Origin: Tunicatimonas pelagia
Lineage (GTDB): Bacteria > Bacteroidota > Bacteroidia > Cytophagales > Cyclobacteriaceae
Assembly (NCBI RefSeq): GCF_030506325.1
Contig: NZ_CP120683.1
Coordinates: forward strand, 3,423,001-3,487,000
Direction of reading: 5' to 3'
DNA length: 64,000 nucleotides
This document shows positions 35,543-43,291 of the stretch, piece after piece. Position 1 is the first letter of the stretch. Each line of letters starts with the position of its first letter. The notes under the pieces were generated by a model, which worked only from the letters and a program-made list of their open reading frames with translations, made no database searches and was not told where the DNA came from. The position numbers and the translations under genes are program-made.

Positions 35543-37231
35543 TTAGATAGCCTCTTTTTCTTGGTACCCCGGCCCCTTCACAAACATACCGGGAGTGGCT
35601 CCGGTATGTTCGCTATTCTTGAGTACCGGAGTACCGTTTACGATGGCGTGTACCATCCCTTCGGAGTACTGATGGGGTTCTTCAAAAGTGGCTTTGTCCT
35701 GGATGGTAGCTGGATTGAAGATAACAACATCGGCGTAGAAGCCGGGAGCTAGTTTTCCCCGTTCCTGAATGTTAAGTTTCTGAGCAGATAACCCGGTGAG
35801 CCGATGGATGGCTTCTTCTAGCGAGATCACCTGTTCTTCGCGAACGTATTTGCCTAGCAGTCGGGCGAAGTTGCCGTAGGTTCGGGGATGAGTGCTGCTT
35901 TCCAGATTCTTGCCTTCGGCAGCAATAGAGCGGGCATCGGAACCGAAGGTCATGTAGGGCAGTTTAATCTGCTTTTTCACATTGTCTTCGTTCATCAGGA
36001 AGTAGACGGTGCCAATGTCGCCTTCGTTTTGCACCACCAGATCGATGATCGTTTCGGCGGGGGACATGCCACGTTTCTTGGCAATCTCAGCTACGGTTTG
36101 CCCAACATACTGCTTGAGTGAATTCTGATCAAACTCTACTAGTAAGATGTTATCAGCATCTCCGGCCAGTTGCAAAAAGTTCTCCCATTCGTTGGTATCC
36201 GATTCCATCTCAGCAATTACCTGCTGGCGGATGGTCGGTTCTTGCAGTCGTTCTACCCAGGCCTGGGTGCCGCCTTCCTGCACCCAGGGTGGCATGGTGG
36301 CGTCTAGTCCGGTAGAGGCGGCTACGTAGTTGTACATATTAGTGCTGATGCCCATTCCGGCCTGGCGGGCTGAATCAATCTTAGCCAATACCCGATCCAG
36401 CTTAGGCCAGTTGCGCTCTCCGGCAGCCTTGAGGTGGTAGATTTCGGCGGCGATGTCAGCTTCCTGAGCGATAGTGAATAATTCGTTTACAGCTTGCTCA
36501 AAATTATCGCCCTCGCTACGCAGGTGCGAGATGTATTTGCCGTCGTACTCGGCAGCTACTTTCGCCAGGGCAATCAATTCCTCAGTGCTGGCGTAGAAAG
36601 CTGGGGCGTAAATAAGGGATGATCCTAAACCCAGTGCTCCTTCTTCCATTGCCTGACGTACTAACTCCTGCATCCGCGTCAATTCGGTTTCATTTGGTGC
36701 CCGGTCTTCGTAGCCTAATTCGTGCACCCGAATGGTGGTCGCCCCTACGAAGGAAGCTACGTTGGTAGCCACTCCCTGATCGACCAGATGTTGTAGCCCT
36801 TCGCCGAAGGTAGTCCAGGCGATGGTATCCCCGTCTTCCAAAGCTCGCTCCTTAGCCGCCTCACTGACCGGGCCGAGCGATGAGCCTTCGCCGAATACTT
36901 CCAGCGTAACGCCCTGTTTGATGCCGCTCATAGACCGACCGTCTTCCAGCAGCGGATACGCCGCCCAACTGAGCATATTGATGAAGCCGGGGGCTACCGC
37001 CAGCCCACTGGCATCAATTACCGTTGCCGCTTCGGCTTGGGATAGGTCACCAACGGTATCAATCCGCCGACCGATGATACCAATATCAGCTACCTGTGGG
37101 GCATTGCCCGTTCCGTCATAGACAGTGCCGTTTTGAATGATAATGTCGTACTGGGCAGGTGGATTGGTGCAACTAGCTAGATAAAGACCAATTAGACAAA
37201 GTACTATCCAACGAATTGAGTTATAAAGCAT
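35543..37231 (-). CDS. D-aminoacylase-like amidohydrolase lipoprotein with an altered metal site
   Basis: 562 residues; signal with lipobox LYLASC (Cys21). The amidohydrolase fold is clear: YDIIIQNGTVYDGTG, DIGIIGRRIDTVG, VIDASGLAVAPGFI, EGALGLGSSLIYAP, YISHLRSEGD (His ligand), EIYHLKAAG (second His) and FGSDARS (catalytic Asp). The end has LTGLSAQKLNIQERGKLAPGFYADVVIFN. It belongs with N-acyl-D-amino-acid deacylases. Oddly, the HxH after PGFI is replaced by NMLSWAA (residues 85-91) and the Cys ligand region reads EVFGEGSSLG (111-120) instead of a GNCG-type loop. One metal site therefore looks lost or rebuilt. Exported and probably periplasmic or surface-bound. Confidence 0.85.
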   Translation of the reverse strand: MLYNSIRWIVLCLIGLYLASCTNPPAQYDIIIQNGTVYDGTGNAPQVADIGIIGRRIDTVGDLSQAEAATVIDASGLAVAPGFINMLSWAAYPLLEDGRSMSGIKQGVTLEVFGEGSSLGPVSEAAKERALEDGDTIAWTTFGEGLQHLVDQGVATNVASFVGATTIRVHELGYEDRAPNETELTRMQELVRQAMEEGALGLGSSLIYAPAFYASTEELIALAKVAAEYDGKYISHLRSEGDNFEQAVNELFTIAQEADIAAEIYHLKAAGERNWPKLDRVLAKIDSARQAGMGISTNMYNYVAASTGLDATMPPWVQEGGTQAWVERLQEPTIRQQVIAEMESDTNEWENFLQLAGDADNILLVEFDQNSLKQYVGQTVAEIAKKRGMSPAETIIDLVVQNEGDIGTVYFLMNEDNVKKQIKLPYMTFGSDARSIAAEGKNLESSTHPRTYGNFARLLGKYVREEQVISLEEAIHRLTGLSAQKLNIQERGKLAPGFYADVVIFNPATIQDKATFEEPHQYSEGMVHAIVNGTPVLKNSEHTGATPGMFVKGPGYQEKEAI

Positions 37232-37274
37232 AAAAAGGTTAGTTTGCTGCTGAGGAGAGCTAAAGTAATTCTTT

Positions 37275-37331
37275 TTAGCTTTTTTCTAGGATAGATTTAA
37301 ATTCATCAGCCGAAACTACGTCCACTTTAGG
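37275..37331 (-). pseudogene. 3' end of a PIN-domain toxin gene, cut off by IS66
   Basis: On the minus strand this piece reads, after the 8-bp target duplication, VDVVSADEFKSILEKS and a TAA at 37277-37275. Joined to the piece beyond the IS (39850-40208), it continues the frame ...DILKRIDFPK exactly, giving the typical PIN-family C-terminus. See the entry at 39850. Confidence 0.85.
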
Positions 37332-37353
37332 GTATCCCTACGGTGAAGTAGCC
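37332..37353 (+). repeat. IS66 left terminal inverted repeat
   Basis: GTATCCCTACGGTGAA followed by GTAGCC; agrees at 20 of 22 positions with the complement of 39828-39849. It directly follows the target duplication ACTTTAGG at 37324-37331. Confidence 0.93.
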
Positions 37354-37397
37354 TTGATTTAACGCTAGCTCGTCTGCTACCTTTGGAAAAAAAGGTT

Positions 37398-37661
37398 ATG
37401 GCACATTTTCGTACTGAAGAAGACATGTTTCCGCTCGTTGCCCAATGGCAAGAGAGCGGTGAAACGCAGAAGGCCTTCTGTATTCAACGTAGCATTCCGG
37501 TTTCTGTTTTTGCTTACTGGCTACGTCGCTATCGCGATCAGCAAGGTGGTTCCGGTGATCAAGTCCCAGGCTTTGTTCCAATCCGTACTGCTGTGTCGGA
37601 TTCAGTGTATCCCTACGGTGAAACGGACTTGATAAACAGCCGAGTGCGCCATTATCTTTGA
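37398..37661 (+). CDS. Truncated TnpA-like protein in the duplicated left end of IS66
   Basis: 87 residues from the ATG at 37398 (MAHFRTEEDMFPLVAQW). Over its first 67 residues it matches the full TnpA at 37674 at 42 positions, including AYWLRRYRD and GFVP. It then runs through the internal copy of the terminal repeat and ends with unrelated residues (VYPYGETDLINS...). It lacks the C-terminal half of TnpA and is probably not functional, although the fragment keeps the helix-turn-helix-like part. Confidence 0.8.
   Translation: MAHFRTEEDMFPLVAQWQESGETQKAFCIQRSIPVSVFAYWLRRYRDQQGGSGDQVPGFVPIRTAVSDSVYPYGETDLINSRVRHYL
37607..37622 (+). repeat. Internal copy of the IS66 terminal repeat
   Basis: GTATCCCTACGGTGAA is identical over 16 bp to the outer left end (37332-37347) and to the complement of the right end. 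It marks the join between the partial copy and the complete IS66. Confidence 0.93.
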
Positions 37662-37673
37662 AGAAAAAAGGTT

Positions 37674-37967
37674 ATGGCACATTTTCGTACTGAGCAAAAG
37701 ATGTTTCCTGTAGTGGAAGCTTGGCAGAGCAGTGGACAAACGCAAAAAGCGTTCTGCGCTGCGCATAATATTTCCGTTTCGGTGTTGGCCTACTGGCTAC
37801 GGCGTTACCGCGATCACCACGTTGATGAGAGCGATGAGTCCGTTGGTTTTGTTCCCGTCCGTATGGATGTATCCGGTCCGGCAGCCCTGGAAGTGAGTTT
37901 ACCTTCGGGGGCGGTGTTGCGTTTTGCACAAGTAGTACCGGTGGGGTATCTGAAAGCGTTACTGTAG
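37674..37967 (+). CDS. tnpA: IS66 accessory protein TnpA
   Basis: 97 residues: MAHFRTEQKMFPVVEAWQ at the start, AYWLRRYRDH in the middle and the family C-terminus LEVSLPSGAVLRFAQ...YLKALL. TnpA is a small helix-turn-helix protein required with TnpB and TnpC for transposition. Its stop is directly followed by the tnpB ATG, so the two are translationally coupled. Confidence 0.9.
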   Translation: MAHFRTEQKMFPVVEAWQSSGQTQKAFCAAHNISVSVLAYWLRRYRDHHVDESDESVGFVPVRMDVSGPAALEVSLPSGAVLRFAQVVPVGYLKALL

Positions 37968-38312
37968 ATGTTGATGAGCTTAGCCAAGCGAATATTCTTG
38001 TATTCGCACAGCGTGGACATGCGCAAAGGGTTTGATGGGCTATCGGGCATCGTATCTCAACAGATGGGTGCGGATGTACTGTCGGGGGATGCCTACGTGT
38101 TTGTGGGTCGCCGGAAAGACCGCTTGAAGCTGTTGATCTGGGAGTCATCGGGTTTTGTGCTGTATTACAAACGATTAGAAGCCGGAACGTTTCGTTTGCC
38201 GGCTGGCAAGCAGGCGGCAGTAGCCTTATCTTCAGCCGAACTGTGGGCACTATTAGAAGGCTTGGATGTAGAAGTAAAACAGCGGCGCAAACGTTACAAA
38301 TTATCGGCTTAA
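37968..38312 (+). CDS. tnpB: IS66 accessory protein TnpB
   Basis: 114 residues with the PF05717 hallmarks IFLYSHSVDMRKGFDGL near 9, DAYVFVGRRKDRLKLLIWE near 41, and GFVLYYKRLEAGTFRLP near 62. Complete and of normal length. Required for transposition, biochemical role not clear. tnpC follows at once. Confidence 0.95.
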   Translation: MLMSLAKRIFLYSHSVDMRKGFDGLSGIVSQQMGADVLSGDAYVFVGRRKDRLKLLIWESSGFVLYYKRLEAGTFRLPAGKQAAVALSSAELWALLEGLDVEVKQRRKRYKLSA

Positions 38313-38351
38313 GTGTTTGGATTTTCAGTGCGTGCACTTAAGTTTGTCCCA

Positions 38352-39833
38352 ATGGATGCTGCTTTACGGGCTGAGAACCAAGCTTTGCGTGAACAGAACG
38401 AAGTGTTACGCCAAGAGTTGGCCGAACTGAAGCGGCTGGTTTTCGGTAGCGAACGCTTCATAGGGTCATCTGGGGAAGGGCAACTCAGTTTACTAGCCGA
38501 GGAACCAGATATAAAAAGAGCAACCCCTGAAAAACAGACCTACTCACAAAAAGTCCCTAAATCAACTACGGTTACGCCCCCATCGCGGAAACTGCTACCG
38601 GCTCACCTGCCCCGTGTAGAAGTCGTACTAGAACCCGAAGAAGACACGTCCAATATGAAGAAAATCGGAGAACAAGTGAGCGAGGAACTAGATTATGAAC
38701 CAGCTAAACTGTTTGTGCGACGTTACGTCCGACCTCGTTACGTGAGTAATGAGGAAACGTTTCATATGACTGCTTTACCCAACCGCCCGATTGATAAGGG
38801 CATACCGGGCTCGGGGCTACTGGCGCAAATCCTGATGGATAAGTTCGTGGATCATCTTCCCGTCTATCGGCAGGTACAGCGCTACGAGCGGTTAGGCATC
38901 AAGCTCTCAGAAAGCACACTAGGTGGCTGGTTGAGTAGTACCTGCCAGCTACTTACCCCCCTCTATGATGCCTTGCGCCAGTGTGTGCTCAGCCAGACGT
39001 ACTTACAAGCGGACGAGACGCCAATTCCAGTATTGGACAAGAAAAAGAAAGGGAAAACCCACCGGGGGTATCAATGGGCGTATCATAGTGTGAAAGACCG
39101 GCTGGTCTTCTTTGATTATCAGCCCGGACGAGGCAGGGAAGGGCCTAAAGAATGCTTGAAAAACTTTCAAGGCTATTTGCAAACCGATGGTTATGAAGCC
39201 TATGAGTGGTTGAATGCCCAGCGCGATGATATTACCCTGCTGCACTGTATGGCCCATGCCCGACGGTATTTTGAAAAAGCCCTGGACAGCGATGCCGAAC
39301 GGGCGGGACATGCCCTATCCCAAATACAGAAGCTCTATGCCGTAGAACGTCATGCCCGGCAAGCCGACTTGTCCGACCAGCAACGCTATGTACTACGCCA
39401 ACAGCAGGCTGTACCTGTACTGGAAGAGTTACACGCCTGGCTACTGGAACAAGCAACCAGTGTATTGCCTAAAAGCCTGATCGGTAAAGCCGCCACCTAC
39501 TCGCTGCGTCGTATCAAAACCTTATCGTTATATACCAGCGATGGGCGGTTGGAGATCGATAATAACCTCATAGAAAACACTATCCGCCCCATTGCTTTGG
39601 GCCGGAAAAACTACCTGTTCGCCGGTAGCCATGCGGCCGCTCAACGTATCGCGGTATTCTATAGTCTGTTGGGTAGTTGTAAGCTTCACAACATCGAACC
39701 CTATAGCTATCTGAAAGATATTCTGGAACGGTTGCCTGATCATCCTATCAGTCAGATAGACGAACTGCTACCCCACCGATGGAAACCCCGGCTAACCAAG
39801 CAAGAAGAGAGGCTAAGCACCATCGCTGTCTAG
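38352..39833 (+). CDS. tnpC: IS66 transposase TnpC
   Basis: 493 residues from the ATG at 38352 (MDAALRAENQALREQNEVLRQ, a leucine-zipper start). A GTG at 38313, directly after tnpB, would add 13 residues and cannot be excluded. Typical IS66 layout: coiled coil (1-40), a small domain with LPAHLPRVEVVLEP, then the DDE core with QADETPIPV, YLQTDGYEAYEWL and LEIDNNLIENTIRPIALGRKNYLFAGS. All three acidic residues are present, with no frameshift. The gene ends inside the right terminal region, at 39833, leaving 16 bp to the end of the IS. It is likely active. Confidence 0.95.
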   Translation: MDAALRAENQALREQNEVLRQELAELKRLVFGSERFIGSSGEGQLSLLAEEPDIKRATPEKQTYSQKVPKSTTVTPPSRKLLPAHLPRVEVVLEPEEDTSNMKKIGEQVSEELDYEPAKLFVRRYVRPRYVSNEETFHMTALPNRPIDKGIPGSGLLAQILMDKFVDHLPVYRQVQRYERLGIKLSESTLGGWLSSTCQLLTPLYDALRQCVLSQTYLQADETPIPVLDKKKKGKTHRGYQWAYHSVKDRLVFFDYQPGRGREGPKECLKNFQGYLQTDGYEAYEWLNAQRDDITLLHCMAHARRYFEKALDSDAERAGHALSQIQKLYAVERHARQADLSDQQRYVLRQQQAVPVLEELHAWLLEQATSVLPKSLIGKAATYSLRRIKTLSLYTSDGRLEIDNNLIENTIRPIALGRKNYLFAGSHAAAQRIAVFYSLLGSCKLHNIEPYSYLKDILERLPDHPISQIDELLPHRWKPRLTKQEERLSTIAV

Positions 39834-39849
39834 TTCACCGTAGGGATAC
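39828..39849 (-). repeat. IS66 right terminal inverted repeat
   Basis: The complement starts GTATCCCTACGGTGAA and matches the left end at 20 of 22 positions. The target duplication ACTTTAGG follows at 39850-39857. The tnpC stop lies inside the repeat. Confidence 0.93.
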
Positions 39850-40208
39850 ACTTTAGGGAAATCTATTCTCTTTAAAATATCAAAATGCTTATCGTGGCTT
39901 ACGATGAACCTGGCATTAGCTGCAAGAGCACAATCGACGAATTTATTATCGTCGGCATCTTTTATCAGGTTCCATTTGTAGTAAGTTTCTATTCGCAATG
40001 TAGTAGGAAGATTGACAATTACCCTCAGCGTGGCATCAGCTAGTTCGGCTCCCATATGCCGCTCAATAATCTCCGTGTATTCGTTGAGAATATCAGTAGT
40101 GACACATAGCTGAAAAGTTCTACTTAAAAGGTCCGCAACACCCAGTGAAGGTGCTACTTCCGGGATATACAGGTGAGCAGCAGATTGGTATCAATAACTA
40201 ACCCTCAT
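39850..40208 (-). pseudogene. 5' part of a PIN-domain toxin gene, broken by IS66 and point lesions
   Basis: The ATG (40208-40206) overlaps the antitoxin stop as ATGA. Allowing for lesions, it reads MR-LVIDTNLLLTCISRK, ... LLSRTFQLCVTTDILNEYTEIIERHM, ... DADDNKFVDCALAANARFIVSHDKHFDILKRIDFPK, the TIGR00305-type PIN ribonuclease with its acidic residues (DTN, NE, DADD, D of SHD). Lesions: one extra base just after the ATG (GGG instead of GG), a TAG stop after ISRK, one missing base before LLSRTF, and the IS66 insertion. Without the IS and counting the target duplication once, the gene is 408 bp, exactly 136 codons, since the two indels cancel. Its remaining end is at 37275-37331. Confidence 0.88.
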
Positions 40209-40447
40209 TTATTCTGAGAATCATAGGGCGTTCTCACTCGAGTATTGGCTAACTTTTTACTGTCTTTTTCGGTCCAGCCCTTTTCTTCCCATGCTTTATC
40301 GGCTACATCCATTGCTTTCTCGGCAAAGTATTGGGCAATAAGATTCTTGATGTTCTCTAAATCTTGGTCAGAAATATCTTGGGTATAGAGGTTTAGCAAC
40401 TCTAGCTGTATGTTACTTAATGATGGATGTATATCTGCTTTTCCCAT
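40205..40447 (-). CDS. Antitoxin partner of the broken PIN toxin
   Basis: 80 residues from the ATG at 40447 (MGKADIHPSLSNIQLELLNLYTQ). It is helical and charged, with IKNLIAQYFAEKAMDVADKAWEEKGWTEKD and the tail NTRVRTPY, a layout I associate with antitoxins paired to TIGR00305 PIN proteins. The overlap of its stop with the toxin start (ATGA) supports pairing. It is intact although the toxin is not, so it is now an orphan antitoxin. It lies 59 bp downstream of darG. Confidence 0.75.
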   Translation of the reverse strand: MGKADIHPSLSNIQLELLNLYTQDISDQDLENIKNLIAQYFAEKAMDVADKAWEEKGWTEKDSKKLANTRVRTPYDSQNK

Positions 40448-40506
40448 AGCTTCAGAAGGGTTAATTTTATACAACAAGTATATTATCGTATATATCTAAG
40501 CTTAAC

Positions 40507-41556
40507 CTAATAGATTTGAAGCTGCCTTCCGTAATTCTCGAGCTGCTCATAGGCGAGATCTACATGATATTCATTAATGAGGGCTTTTTTTCTATCATTC
40601 CATTCACGTATTTTGTTTAGAACCTCTTCTCTCGTCAACTTTGGAGTATTCTTTTTGAGATAATGGACAGAGGAAAGTATTTCTAACGAAAACGTAGACT
40701 CGAATCCATCTATTACTCTGAAAAGATCATCGAGCCTTTGTCTTTGGCTTGCTTCTAGATTTTTATTTACGTACTCTTTGACTTCATCTAATTTACTGTA
40801 GTTAAGCTTCAACTGCTCGAACGGGCCAGCCTGCATTTGTTCTAACCCAGTCAAATAATTTCCATTTAATGCATACAAGACTTTCTCAACAGCTTGTGCA
40901 TATGGCCCATAAGTATATGGTTCAAATTTGAGCCTGAGATTCTCTCCGGATTGTTGTAAAAAGTACATTATTTTGTTAGCTGTAAAAACTGTAGAATACT
41001 CTCCGAACTTCTCATATTTGAATAAAGCATACAGCAGCATTGCTCTGGCCGGAGTCAGCTTAACATTTTTTTTTGCGCTCTCTTTTTGCAATAGCTTTTT
41101 TATCTCTTTGTTGGGTTCGTAAATGATGATTTCAACACTATCTAAACTAGATAAGTACTGAGTCATGAGCTCTTTTACCTTATTCCATTTTAAGCCGCCA
41201 TTTCCTGCTCCTAATGGTGGTAAAGCAATAGATTTAATATTTTTAGTTTGAATTACTTTGACTAGGTCTTCTAAACCTTCCTCAATGAATCTGTACTGAG
41301 ATTTTCTGTACCAATGCTCTTTAGTTGGAAAGTTAACGATCGTCTTTTTTCCTTTCGTTGTTAGCTCATCATAGACAAACATTCTTCCGACCCTAACTTC
41401 ACCACTCTTACAGGCTTTTGCATAAGCTCTGAAATTCTCAGGAAACCTTTCCTTAAACTGTAAAGCAATACCTTTGCCCATGACGCCCATCGTATTAACC
41501 GTATTTACGAGTGCTTCGGCTTCAGACTCAAGTAGATTACCCTTTATAAATTTCAT
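40507..41556 (-). CDS. darG: DarG antitoxin: macrodomain DNA ADP-ribosylglycohydrolase
   Basis: 349 residues. The N-terminal macrodomain (1-155) starts MKFIKGNLLESEAEALVNTVNTMGVMGKGIALQFKERFP and contains LPPLGAGNGGLKW, the ADP-ribose-binding loops. It removes ADP-ribose that DarT puts on thymidine. The C-terminal half (about 160-349; AMLLYALFKYEKFG, KIMYFLQQSGENLRLKFEPYTYGPYA) resembles the known second domain of DarG, which binds and neutralises DarT directly. Its ATG overlaps the darT stop by 4 bp (ATGA), so translation is coupled. Confidence 0.92.
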   Translation of the reverse strand: MKFIKGNLLESEAEALVNTVNTMGVMGKGIALQFKERFPENFRAYAKACKSGEVRVGRMFVYDELTTKGKKTIVNFPTKEHWYRKSQYRFIEEGLEDLVKVIQTKNIKSIALPPLGAGNGGLKWNKVKELMTQYLSSLDSVEIIIYEPNKEIKKLLQKESAKKNVKLTPARAMLLYALFKYEKFGEYSTVFTANKIMYFLQQSGENLRLKFEPYTYGPYAQAVEKVLYALNGNYLTGLEQMQAGPFEQLKLNYSKLDEVKEYVNKNLEASQRQRLDDLFRVIDGFESTFSLEILSSVHYLKKNTPKLTREEVLNKIREWNDRKKALINEYHVDLAYEQLENYGRQLQIY

Positions 41557-42194
41557 AAGAAATAGAATTTCTTTTTTGGATTAATATAGACATTTAAACT
41601 TACTTGACAAGTATCAAGAATAGCTTTTACGCGCTTTTCAGCATTGGAGTTGAGAACAACAACGGCTTTTATTTTACTTGCTGGAACATGATTCAGTATT
41701 AAGAATTCTGAGTGTTTTTGTCTTATACGATCCTCATTACCATCAGAATTATCCGTTCTGAAATCTTCGGTATTTATGGACTTCCAGTCTAATTCATCAA
41801 GCTGGTCAATAGCATCATAGAACTTTGTAATTATTTTGGCTGCATTTCCGTCTGTAAAACACCACTGAAAATTGCCGTTCGCAAGATCCTGAAGCTTACA
41901 GCACAGGTATATTATATCTTCTTGCGGTTTTGTTGGCACACCGTATCCAGTAATTATATTGTAAAGCATTGGCGTGCGAACGGAAAAATAGAAAGGTACA
42001 TAGTCGTTAACTACAGTTTCAGGGAAGCATCTAACAGTTCTATTATCTCGCTCATTGATGATCTCTGAATTTCCAATTACTACGCGATTTTCATCAATAG
42101 GAGCGGAATTTTTAGAAAAAAGCCCATTGGTTATATCTTTTTCTAAGTTATTGATTGGGATGATTCTATACACCCACTGCTTTGAGATATCCAT
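41553..42194 (-). CDS. darT: DarT toxin: thymidine-specific DNA ADP-ribosyltransferase
   Basis: 213 residues from the ATG at 42194 (MDISKQWVYRIIPINNL); a start ten codons further up is not favoured because the -7 promoter box would fall inside it. Motifs: WVYRIIPINNLEKDI near 7, RTVRCFPETVVNDYVPFYFSVRTPML near 52 (the NAD-binding and DNA-contacting segment), and the catalytic Glu163 in HSEFLIL. This is the DUF4433/DarT fold, which ADP-ribosylates thymidine in single-stranded DNA and stops replication. DarT can act in anti-phage defence. It is complete and next to darG. Confidence 0.93.
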   Translation of the reverse strand: MDISKQWVYRIIPINNLEKDITNGLFSKNSAPIDENRVVIGNSEIINERDNRTVRCFPETVVNDYVPFYFSVRTPMLYNIITGYGVPTKPQEDIIYLCCKLQDLANGNFQWCFTDGNAAKIITKFYDAIDQLDELDWKSINTEDFRTDNSDGNEDRIRQKHSEFLILNHVPASKIKAVVVLNSNAEKRVKAILDTCQVSLNVYINPKKKFYFL

Positions 42195-42204
42195 ATATAC
42201 CTTG

Positions 42205-42212
42205 CAAAAATA
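42205..42212 (-). promoter_or_regulatory. -7 promoter element of darTG
   Basis: On the minus strand TATTTTTG matches TAnnTTTG exactly. A poor TTG lies 17 bp upstream. Transcription would start only a few nt before the ATG at 42194, giving an almost leaderless mRNA. Confidence 0.45.
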
Positions 42213-42580
42213 TGACCTGTACAAGCTAACAATCTTCTATGCAAAGAAACTCCAAAAATACCTATTGTTCACAGTTTTCTTATAACAGAGAATATTTGTA
42301 GGGTAGTGAATAACCTTTTCCACCCAAAGAAAACCGTTTTTCCCCAGTCAATGTAATGTTTCTTCCCGGAACAAATTATGGATGTAATGAATATGTAGGG
42401 TTTCTGGATGGAGGAAACTGCTTTTGAGGAGATGTGAATCGCTCACTTAACGGAGAAGAAAGTATTTGCCAATTTGCCCACAAAAATTACGGAAGTACAG
42501 ATGCGTTTTCTCTTGCGTAGTAACATCAGTTAAGTCATGCGTTCTTTGTTATTAGTTTATTCACCCTAAATGGCATAGTT
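42213..42580. other. 368-bp intergenic region at the edge of the toxin-antitoxin island
   Basis: It separates darT (minus) from the next gene (plus). Apart from the darT promoter at its left edge I see no gene, repeat or strong palindrome, and no integrase or tRNA that would mark an island boundary. Confidence 0.5.
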
Positions 42581-43225
42581 ATGAACTTATACAAGAACGA
42601 CGATTTGGTAGAAGCCACTAATCTGGCTATCAACAATACCTTGAACAATCCGGGTCGGCAGCAGCAGTTAGACACCTTCGGCTGGGGCGAGCCTCAGTTT
42701 ACTACCGGAAAAAATCTGTTGAAGATTTACGAGCAAAGAGGAACGGCACAAACCCAATTGCAGAACGAGCAGTGGGCACTTTCTCAGCAAATCAACTCTG
42801 GTTTGCAGGCATTGGCCGAGCAGTTTAAGGAGCACGTCCGTATTGTACAGGTAGCTCTTCGTAATGATACTACCTTGCTGCATTCGCTAGAGATAGACCG
42901 ATTGGCTCAGCGCCGTTGGGAGTTTGTTCGGCAGGCGGGAAATTTCTACGGCCAGCTTCAGGATCAAAAAGTATCGCTAGAAGCTTATGGCATTAGTAGT
43001 AAAGAGATACAGCAAAACTGTAGTGCGGCGAATGAACTGCTACAACTAAAAGAAGTTCGGGCCGACAAGAAAAGTGCTGCTGAGCAAAGTACCCAGGATA
43101 AACGAGAAGCGCAGGCAACGCTACGCATGTGGGTGAAGTATTTTCATACCATTGCCCGTATGGCATTCCGTAGTCAACCGCAGGCACTGGAAGCTTACGG
43201 TATTCGGGTACGAGCTACGGTGTAA
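42581..43225 (+). CDS. Helical protein of unknown function
   Basis: 214 residues, almost wholly alpha-helical and rich in Gln, Ala and charged residues (QLQNEQWALSQQINSGLQALAEQF, SAAEQSTQDKREAQATLRMWVKYF). Coiled-coil packing is likely. No signal peptide or membrane segment. The C-terminus HTIARMAFRSQPQALEAYGIRVRATV and a recurring LEAYGI motif (near 129 and 205) suggest a repeated helical hairpin. I do not recognise the family. It stands alone next to the darTG island, so a defence role cannot be excluded, but nothing supports one. Confidence 0.75.
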   Translation: MNLYKNDDLVEATNLAINNTLNNPGRQQQLDTFGWGEPQFTTGKNLLKIYEQRGTAQTQLQNEQWALSQQINSGLQALAEQFKEHVRIVQVALRNDTTLLHSLEIDRLAQRRWEFVRQAGNFYGQLQDQKVSLEAYGISSKEIQQNCSAANELLQLKEVRADKKSAAEQSTQDKREAQATLRMWVKYFHTIARMAFRSQPQALEAYGIRVRATV

Positions 43226-43291
43226 GAAAGTGCTGGGAGATTTCTTAAATTCGCTAAACGATTATTATTAAGTACTCAAACATTTTTATCT

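Larger units (their letters stand above)
37332..39849 (+). mobile_element. IS66-family insertion sequence with a duplicated left end
   Basis: The element is 2518 bp. It has terminal inverted repeats of 22 bp with 20 matches (37332-37353 and 39828-39849), beginning GTATCCCTACGGTGAA. It is flanked by a perfect 8-bp target duplication ACTTTAGG (37324-37331 and 39850-39857), the duplication size usual for IS66. It encodes tnpA, tnpB and tnpC in the standard order. Unusually, the first 275 bp are a diverged second copy of the left end: another GTATCCCTACGGTGAA lies at 37607-37622, followed again by a tnpA start. The target duplication belongs to the outer ends, so the longer form is what moved. 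Confidence 0.95.

Noticed and set aside
37672-38337. 221-residue minus-strand frame across tnpA-tnpB
   Set aside because: Lies entirely opposite two well-supported IS66 genes.
39813-40055. 80-residue minus-strand protein as a real gene
   Set aside because: Its last residues (YPYGELDSDGA) are translated IS66 terminal repeat; it is the fragment of the interrupted PIN gene.
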